Assembly: GCA_000611775.1 (NCBI GenBank)
Contig: KK106986.1
Coordinates: 1,440,147 to 1,504,146, forward strand
Length of the DNA stretch: 64,000 nt
Reading direction: 5' to 3'
Source of the DNA: Umbilicaria muhlenbergii
Lineage: Eukaryota > Ascomycota > Lecanoromycetes > Umbilicariales > Umbilicariaceae
Within the stretch, counting starts at the first letter, position 1. The number at the start of each line of letters is the position of its first letter. Positions 58,131 to 64,000 of the stretch are shown here, piece by piece. Made by a program: the position numbers and the translations under genes. Under the pieces are notes generated by a model, which searched no databases, was not told the DNA's origin, and saw only the letters and a program-made list of their open reading frames with translations.

Positions 58131-58332
58131 ATAATAAGAAATGCTATAACTTCATGATTTACTTAAATCACAATATGAATGTTCTCCTTAAGGATATTTC
58201 TTAGATTTATGATTAAGGTATGAGTGTTGAATGTATACAAATTGATAAAGGATTGTCGTTGTACTTGTAACAGTGATGAACTGGTTCAAAGACTGAATGC
58301 TTATCGGAAACTACCAAAGCTCAGTGGGTAAA
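58131..58332. other. Boundary between AT-rich transposon block and gene-rich DNA
   Basis: Base composition shifts sharply from AT-rich to balanced within about 100 bp (58,230-58,330). No feature is visible here except whatever 3' end the BSD2-like gene uses. Confidence 0.7.
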
Positions 58333-59529
58333 TCAAACTACAGTCTCTGCGCTCTCGCCTTCAGCAACCACTGGAACATTCAAACCTCGGTCCGGACTTT
58401 GCAAGACTAGCTGCTCATGACGCCTTGCTTTGAAAAAATCGCTCACTGCCCTAATCAGAATAAACCATCCAACAATCATTAACAGATATGCAAGCCACTC
58501 GCTGCTTGCGATGCTCGAGACACCACTCCCAGAAGTTCCACCGTCAACTCCACCCTGAGAATTACCCATGGCGGCAACCGCTGCGGCCGCTGAGTCGGGA
58601 TTGAAATTATGACTATTAGGATCTGGCGGCTCTCCATACTGTGGTTCGGTTTCGCTCGGTGTGCTCAAGCCAGATCCTTTCATGTAGAAACCATATTGTA
58701 TAAGAGTGATGCCAAGGCCGGCGCGGGATCCGTTTTTCGCGGCATGTGTTGTGTGTAGGAGGTATGTGAGAAGGAAACCGACAAGCTGGAACGACATCGA
58801 AATCATACCGTTCCACACAAAGGAAAAAAGCGAGCCGACTGGAAGGCCGTCAACGTAGACTTCATCGGACACCATGCCTGGGGCGAGGATGGTGGTCTCC
58901 CAATAAGGCGGGGTTGCGTCGGCTGCCGCTTGTTCGTATGACTGTGTAATGCATTAGTACATCCTGCAGGACCGAGGGACGCCGTTTGATTAGTCGCTCA
59001 CCGGTGGCAACTCCTCAGTCTTCTCACCACGTTCGGGCTTTGCGTTCAGATTGGCAAAGACGCCATCGTTAGCAGACGAAAAGGTAGAAAACGGGACACC
59101 GCTTCCATAAGCTCTTCCTGTGACAGCAACAGCCGGCACTAGCGCTGGCTGTTGCGGGAAAACTGGTAATGTGGTCACCGTTCTTTGTGGACCGGGAGGT
59201 CTTGGCCCATTCTGAACGTTTCCGCCGTGGGTATCATCTTGCGGTGCGATGCGGCGAATCAGATTCTGCCGATCATCACCACCATCTTCGCCATCGCTCT
59301 CGGAAGCCTCGCCGTCATCGAAGGTATCTGCCAGTGTCCTGTCTGCTTCTGATGCAAGTGGATCATGGGATAAGAGAAGATGTCGTGCTGCTGGCGATGA
59401 TGCTCGCGAGCGAAACGAAGGCGGAGGGGATGCCGGAATAGAGGCGTGGTGAGGATCTCCGACAACTGTCGTCGAGGCATTATCCTCGTCGTTGGCTGAA
59501 GCCTGATATCCCATAATCAGCAGCGGCAT
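58333..59529 (-). CDS. BSD2: BSD2/Ndfip-type membrane adaptor (DUF2370 family)
   Basis: Two exons: 59,529-59,002 and 58,941-58,333, with a 60-nt intron (58,942-59,001; GTGAGC...CAG, with ACTAATG-type branch sites). The protein has 378 residues. The N-terminal half is acidic, Ser/Pro-rich and probably disordered. PPSY (175-178) is a WW-domain ligand, followed by DATPPYWETT and three hydrophobic segments (about 214-239, 250-264, 324-347). This layout is that of Bsd2 and Ndfip proteins, which bind Nedd4/Rsp5 ubiquitin ligases and direct metal and other transporters to vacuolar degradation from Golgi/endosomes. The first ATG is used; a second at codon 6 is possible. It looks intact with balanced codons, divergent from the next gene by about 420 bp. 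Confidence 0.85.
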
Positions 59530-59949
59530 CTAGTGGGCTTATTGCAAGGAGACACGGAAAGGAGACATGCCCGCTCATAGCGCTGTGAGCCCATGGTGAG
59601 CCCGGCGCCAAGGGCCAGTTCGTGCAAGTGGCGGACACACGTTCAATGAACAGGCAGGCGAAAAACTGTTACGGTAGTAATATTTGTGAGCGACGTCGTT
59701 GTGTTGTACCGGAGTATTGGTGACTGATGCTTGCTGATGGGATGGGATGTGATGTGATGATTTAAGAAGGAGGCTGCCGTCCCACAGTGCAATGGTTTCT
59801 CGCCGCTGCCGCCCCAGTTGGCATTCGTTGTTGCATCTCGCCTTCGGCGCCGCAAAGCTTGGCACGCTAAGCCACTTACAGGACGTCATTGGCACTTTGC
59901 ACTCGCACTCCATACTCGCACCTTTGGAGACCCGTCATCACACCGGAAT
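59530..59949. promoter_or_regulatory. Shared divergent promoter interval
   Basis: 420 bp separating the start codons of two divergently read genes. No TATA box stands out; a polypyrimidine/ATCACATC-rich patch is seen at 59,740-59,765. Short open frames here in several phases are not supported as genes. Confidence 0.5.
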
Positions 59950-60488
59950 ATGATGTCCAAATCAGTAAGGGCCGAGGGAAACACGTCGTTTCTTGTCAAA
60001 GCGCTAATCTGTCGTTGTAGGTTGCGTTCAAACACTACCAACGTGCCCTAGCACAATGGCCTGTCGACCTCTTGCGCCCCGAGGTCTCTTTCCAGAAAGC
60101 CATGCGCCGGAGGATTGATAAACGCTTCCACCCATCGACTACCCGCCCACAAGATAATGTGGTTGCCAACGGGGCTCTAGCAACCGTGCCGGCGGCACCC
60201 AGGTTTGACGAAAAAGCCGAGCTGGAACAAGCCAATGTCCTGTATTCTTTCTTGGAGAATAGATACACCAAGAAGGTGCGCATGGGATGTGCAAGCGGGA
60301 CTGTGGCTTGCAAGTTGCTTATGTTGACACGGAAACGCTTGCAGTATCCAATAACTGACCATCTCACCAAACCGGCGTCCAACCCCTCCTATTACGAAGA
60401 TCTAATGGCAGAGCTACAAGAAGCACCACAGAGATCTTGGTTGAGTAGCATGATAAACAAATGGAAGGGGTTTCTTCGATTCTCATAA
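59950..60488 (+). CDS. Cbp6/UQCC2-like mitochondrial complex III assembly protein
   Basis: Three exons: 59,950-59,964, 60,021-60,275, 60,345-60,488. Introns: 59,965-60,020 (GTAAGG...TAG, branch-like GCTAATC) and 60,276-60,344 (GTGCGC...CAG; 69 nt, in frame). The protein has 137 residues and starts MMSKS. HYQRALAQWPVD lies near residues 9-20, a basic helix (FQKAMRRRIDKRF) follows, then LYSFLENRYTKKYP and a conserved-looking end SWLSSMINKWKGFLRFS. The WPVD block, the basic helix and the later Lys-Tyr-Pro resemble UQCC2/Cbp6, which helps cytochrome b translation and complex III assembly in mitochondria. The family call rests on motif memory; existence of the gene is much surer than its name. Confidence 0.6.
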
Positions 60489-60855
60489 TGAATCGTCTTC
60501 TGGAGGGGAGCGGTGACGCTGTTCCGGGCTGGTGATATTGTTTCCCACGGAATTCGGTGCATAGGATTTACATGGACGAAGAAGCTTGTAGAAGCATGGA
60601 TGGACATTTAGGGGCCATAGAGGAGGACTCGTGAACGTGGCACTGCAGCGGCTTCGGAAGGATAGCTACGTACTGGCTTCATCACTCAGAAAGAACTTGG
60701 GCACCTGCCAGGCTTCGCCGTTCCCAAAGGGCTGATCCACTTGAGGTAGTACTCCATGGTCACGTGATATTACATGTACGCTCCTGTGGTATTTATCGCT
60801 TATACATGCTGTTAGCATATGAATTATTGACATTTTGTCTGGTTGACCTTTTTGG

Positions 60856-61206
60856 TTATGTTGTTGAGGTGGCTAAACAGCACCTTTCAAACACACTCGA
60901 ACGACGGTCTTTTCTGAGCTGTCTCTGGGATACATCTGCATGTCGATAGCATACAGCAAGGTGAAACAGCTTAAGAAATGATGAGTAGGCATGACTTGAA
61001 TCGGGGTCACCCTCGTCGCCGAGAAGGTGCTTAGCAACAATGCCTACTTTGTCTGCACTTCGTATACTGTCCCCAAACATGCGATCCAGCTCTGGGTCAC
61101 TGCTACGCAAGTTCAGAATCAGATTAAGATATCTTTCGAATCTGCCTTGCAACACCTTTCGGAAGAGCTGGCCTATACACGGCAGGATGAGTCCGAACTC
61201 CGAAAT
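60856..61206 (-). CDS. Uncharacterised open frame or exon
   Basis: The minus frame is open from about 61,206 to a TAA at 60,856 and reads LPCIGQLFRKVLQGRFERY, later SSDPELDRMFGDSIRSADK and KHLLGDEGDPDSSHAY. Codon use is balanced and the text is protein-like, but there is no ATG at the start, so it would have to be an internal exon or a fragment. I do not recognise the family. It may equally be noncoding. Confidence 0.2.
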   Translation of the reverse strand: MSEFGLILPCIGQLFRKVLQGRFERYLNLILNLRSSDPELDRMFGDSIRSADKVGIVAKHLLGDEGDPDSSHAYSSFLKLFHLAVCYRHADVSQRQLRKDRRSSVFERCCLATSTT

Positions 61207-62015
61207 CTAGCGGCCTCATCTCGAGGACAAGTGTAATCCTGTGGAACTTGCGACCTTCACCGGAACAACGTCCGCTGTAGATGATCCAATCATATAATGT
61301 GACACCTGACAGCCTGTGTTAATCGTACCCAACATGAAGCTGTGTTCATACAGTATTTCACAACAGAGACACGTGATGATGATAATGATGATGAAGCTAT
61401 ACTTCGTGCTGTTGCTTGCTGAGTCCTAATTTACTCAGAAGACGCCCAGCACTTTCTAGTCAGAAGACAGTACGAAGCCCTCCAATGGGCGCCATCATTT
61501 CTGAAGCAACCAAGACCACCATATTGTTGAGGTAGCTAGCACCTGAGAACGCTTTCTCTGCAGTTTTTCCAGCAGCATCTTCGCACGTCAAGGAGTGGAG
61601 AAGAACCCCAGCGTAGCGCAACCGGTGGACCATCGCTTGCCTGATGCTCACCTACCACGAGACAATTACTCTATGGAGCCTTCGAACAATGGCTAATTAC
61701 TGGCACCAGAAGGGTTCGGATGCACGACACTGCCCGATACATAGGGTAATCACAGGTCGCCGTTGAAGTAGACGGGGGATTCGAGGCTCAAATAGTACAT
61801 GCTCGTGCATTGCCTTGGCTCGACAGACGCCCGAGCTTGATGTTGGTGTCACCTTGGCAACGATACCGAAGGCCGAGATGCCTTAGCTGAAGTACAACGA
61901 TCGATGAGAAGTGCCTGAGGCAGTGAGGAGCCCCGTCCTGCCCGTTGTGCCCGTTGTGGCCGGATCGAATCGTAGATGCCGCGACGGTGGACCTGGTGGA
62001 CCTGGTGGACACGCT

Positions 62016-62031
62016 GATCCCTGCCCCGATC
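62016..62031 (+). promoter_or_regulatory. Candidate light-response element of frq
   Basis: GATCC, six bases, then CGATC. This fits the GATNC...CGATN arrangement described for White Collar complex sites in the Neurospora frq promoter, about 0.8 kb upstream of the start codon. GATCGAATCG at 61,965-61,974 and GATCCGATG at about 62,393 are further candidates. Short motifs such as these occur by chance. Confidence 0.3.
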
Positions 62032-62727
62032 CCGACGTCTCAACGCTAATTGCAGCATCCGCATCTCAATCGAAAATGGTGAACCCGATCAAACACCCCA
62101 ATCCTCCGCCGTTGCCCTCCGAATTCAAATCGCTCGATCCACCAACTCAACCTTGGACGCCTACGTGGTACTCGCACCGGATTTCCACTCTGCTACAGGC
62201 TACTCGGGGCAGGGCCTACCTAAACACATGCCTTCCATGCCTCCACTCCCCACGCCTCCCCACGCTCTTTCGCTTCCCAAGATTCTCCCGTTCCAACGTC
62301 GATCGCGATGGAGACACCTCCGACCTCTCCTCCAGCCTGATCATTGGTCCCGATCAAGATCAAGATCTAGATCAGGGTGGTGCCACGAGTCCGATCCGAT
62401 GCACGAAGGACCTGTACTCGTCCTCGTACTCCCCACTTCCACTTATCCTTTCCTGCCCTGTCTTGCCGGTCTGCTCGCTCGTGCAGCGTGAAACGTTGCT
62501 TCTCTGAGTCCTGACTCCTGCTTCCACTTTTGAACACACGGAAGTGTCTGCGCCTTTTCTCAAGCGTTGGCGTCAACGTCGTACGCTCACGATACCCTTC
62601 ATAGCACCTGTGCTTGACGGCCTCCTGGCTACCGCACAAGCCAGCCCAACCCATTAAAGCCCCCACTTGGGCTACAGGCCTGCGACAAACTGTTGTGAAA
62701 CTCTAGTATTCTATTCTCCCGACTATC

Positions 62728-62846
62728 ATGTCGGCCGGTGGAGCGAGACAACATAGGACCTGAAGCCAAGGACAGCGATGCCGTCCGTCTACACATCAAC
62801 TTTTATATCACGAGGCAAGGGTCGAGATGCCGCCGAAACAGCCTGA
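62728..62846 (+). promoter_or_regulatory. Two upstream ORFs before frq
   Basis: ATG at 62,728 opens a 12-codon frame ending TGA at 62,761-62,763. ATG at 62,778 opens a 23-codon frame ending TGA at 62,844-62,846, overlapping the frq start (62,827) in another frame. Upstream ORFs are known in Neurospora frq mRNA. Whether both lie in the mRNA here depends on the unknown transcription start and leader introns. Confidence 0.45.
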
Positions 62847-64000
62847 TGCAGGACTCGGTGCCGCAGTAGTCCCGCAGTTACCGTCAGCGGAAGCTCGCAC
62901 ACATCCTAAGCGGTGTCCTGCACATCTCTCTGTCTGTTTGCGGCCCTCGTCGAGGGATGTCCAACCTCACCCAGGTGGTCGTACACACCGAAGTGCTGCG
63001 TCGAATGTCGCGGCTAGTGGCCAAGCAGTACAGATGCACACACCCGCTCTTGCGAGTGGAACTCGAAGCTCTGGGGAAAGCGTCAATGCAGAGAAATGGT
63101 TTGAGGACTCCAATCGGAATGTGTGCGATCCGCGAGACGTCTCGTTTGTTGATCGTGGGTCTTCCATGTTGTTCACAGCGTACGTATAATAACTTGTATA
63201 TAGAAGATCCACCCTTCTATCTTCAACGAAATCCATCGTTAGACAATGATAGCGCTTGCGTAGCGCCATTAGTTCCGTCATATTACCGTGGTCTCAACTC
63301 GGTTCATAACACTCCCCTAAAGAATCCTACTAGGTCCTGGATGGACATTAGCGAGAGCAACAGCGAAGACTATCGGAGCGTTATTGACGATTTGACCGTG
63401 CAGAACAAGAAGTTGAAAAAGAGGCTGAGAATGTACGAAAAGTTGCATGGTTCGCACTTGCAAAGAGACAAAGTCTTTGAAGTCAGAGTATATGGACTGC
63501 CGGCGCATAGGAAACGCGAACTGGAGGTGACTCTGCAGAGCTTTGCGGCCAGGCTGGACGCAGACCTAGAGAAGCCTTCTCCGCTCCTTAGCTTAATAGG
63601 AACATACCCTTCGCTGGATTCTACTGCGACTGCCAATCAGCTATCGTCATCATCCACCTCATATTCGAGGCCAGTCGACTCTGCTTATGCCTCCATGTCA
63701 GCATCGGGACATACTTCTGGCTCACTGCCGCAATATAAGAGCTCTCGTAAGCCACAGCGGCGCAGAGAGTCTGTTGAGGGCATGGAGCAGAATATTCATT
63801 CATATCTGCAGGACATTCCTAAAGCCATATTGCCGCAGCGACTACCAGATCTGACAGAAAAGGCGAAGAAGAAATTGGTGGTCCGAAGGCTTGAGCAGTT
63901 GTTCACAGGCACAGGCGCCAGTACTGGTCTACACAGTCAGTCGCTGCAACAGGAAGAAGTGTCTCAGTCAGCGGCAAAAGCGGACATGACTGCCACCGAA
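62827..64000 (+). CDS. frq: Circadian clock protein Frequency (FRQ), 5' part
   Basis: Exon 1 62,827-63,154; intron 63,155-63,203 (GTGGGT...TATATAG, 49 nt, phase 1); exon 2 from 63,204 past the window end; 375 residues seen. Diagnostic blocks in order: SSGESVNAEKWFEDSNRN (about 81-98), DPPFY right after the splice, SEDYRSVIDDLTVQNKKLKK (about 163-182, the start of the dimerising coiled coil), FEVRVYGLPAHRKRELEVTL (201-220), a basic SSRKPQRRRES patch, and LVVRRLEQLFTG (334-345). FRQ forms a complex with FRH and casein kinase 1 and represses the White Collar complex. The splice restores the frame exactly, supporting the model. The start is the first ATG giving FRQ-like text. Confidence 0.9.

Larger units (their letters stand above)
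60489..62727. other. Intergenic interval, probably frq promoter and long leader
   Basis: 2.2 kb of balanced DNA. Open frames exist (60,856-61,155 minus; 61,460-61,651 minus; 61,911-62,507 plus, Pro/Ser-rich), but none shows a recognisable domain, good start context or splice structure. A short GATGAT simple repeat is at 61,374-61,400. GATC/CGATC words concentrate at 61,890-62,400. A long upstream region is usual for frq. Confidence 0.5.

Noticed and set aside
59169-59452. Open frames on the plus strand within the BSD2-like gene
   Set aside because: They are antisense shadows of exon 1, which has the conserved PPxY/transmembrane continuation.
60072-60488. Single-exon reading of the Cbp6/UQCC2-like gene
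   Set aside because: It begins at a non-ATG codon and includes in-frame intron sequence; splicing at 60,276-60,344 and adding the two upstream exons gives a more natural protein with the WPVD block.
61890-62400. Several other GATC-rich words as light-response elements
   Set aside because: They lack the paired GATNC...CGATN arrangement with matching bases or occur in a locally GATC-rich repeat tract; chance matches are likely.
61911-62507. 198-codon Pro/Ser-rich frame upstream of frq as a gene
   Set aside because: No domain, no splice structure, and overlapping frames of similar length on both strands, as expected from a GC-balanced, stop-poor leader or promoter.

Overview
ORGANISM. This looks like nuclear DNA of a filamentous ascomycete (Pezizomycotina). 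The right-hand 5.7 kb is GC-balanced and carries compact genes with 49-69 nt introns, among them the start of the clock gene frq, which is typical of Pezizomycotina. The other 58 kb is a strongly AT-skewed block of decayed retrotransposons. I cannot name the class or species from sequence alone.

LEFT PART, 1-13.85 kb. A broken Ty3/gypsy pol-gag (G1a, minus strand) is followed by a second copy of its RT-to-gag part (G1b). Then come a piece of a second gypsy family (G5b), a 1.35-kb giant palindrome with a partial second copy beside it, the RNase H end of a LINE, a GC-rich foldback/MITE-like island, and a possible copia-like LTR.

MIDDLE, 13.85-58.2 kb. This is one nested stack of LTR retrotransposons. 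I could resolve it completely because six insertions have intact 5-bp target-site duplications (TSDs). The base is G4b (minus, extremely AT-rich), seen at 13.85-15.72 kb and again at 57.93-58.13 kb. G2a (plus, TSD GTATT) landed in it and now spans 15,721-57,928. Four elements landed in G2a: G3 (plus, TSD GCTTT, 17,509-33,264), G6 (minus, TSD TTAAT, 35,704-42,705), G2b (minus, TSD CTTTT, 44,625-50,601) and G5a (minus, TSD TGCTC, 51,097-57,842). G4a (plus, TSD GTGAA, 23,479-30,673) sits inside G3. All are Ty3/gypsy type; chromodomain-like tails are visible in G2, G3, G4 and G5. None has an intact gag or pol.

DECAY. The copies differ mostly by TG versus CA at the same positions, the footprint of lost CpG. 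A second signature is TGG to TGA (CCA to TCA). Canonical CpA-to-TpA decay is obvious only in the oldest layer. G5a also carries, on the strand opposite pol, a 179-codon frame with a full Zn2Cys6 cysteine pattern and a coiled coil.

RIGHT PART, 58.3-64 kb. A BSD2/Ndfip-type membrane adaptor gene (minus) ends about 200 bp from recognisable transposon sequence. It is divergent from a small Cbp6/UQCC2-like mitochondrial gene (plus). After a 2.3-kb interval that probably holds the frq promoter and leader comes frq (plus), which runs off the window. These three genes look intact and are functionally unrelated neighbours.
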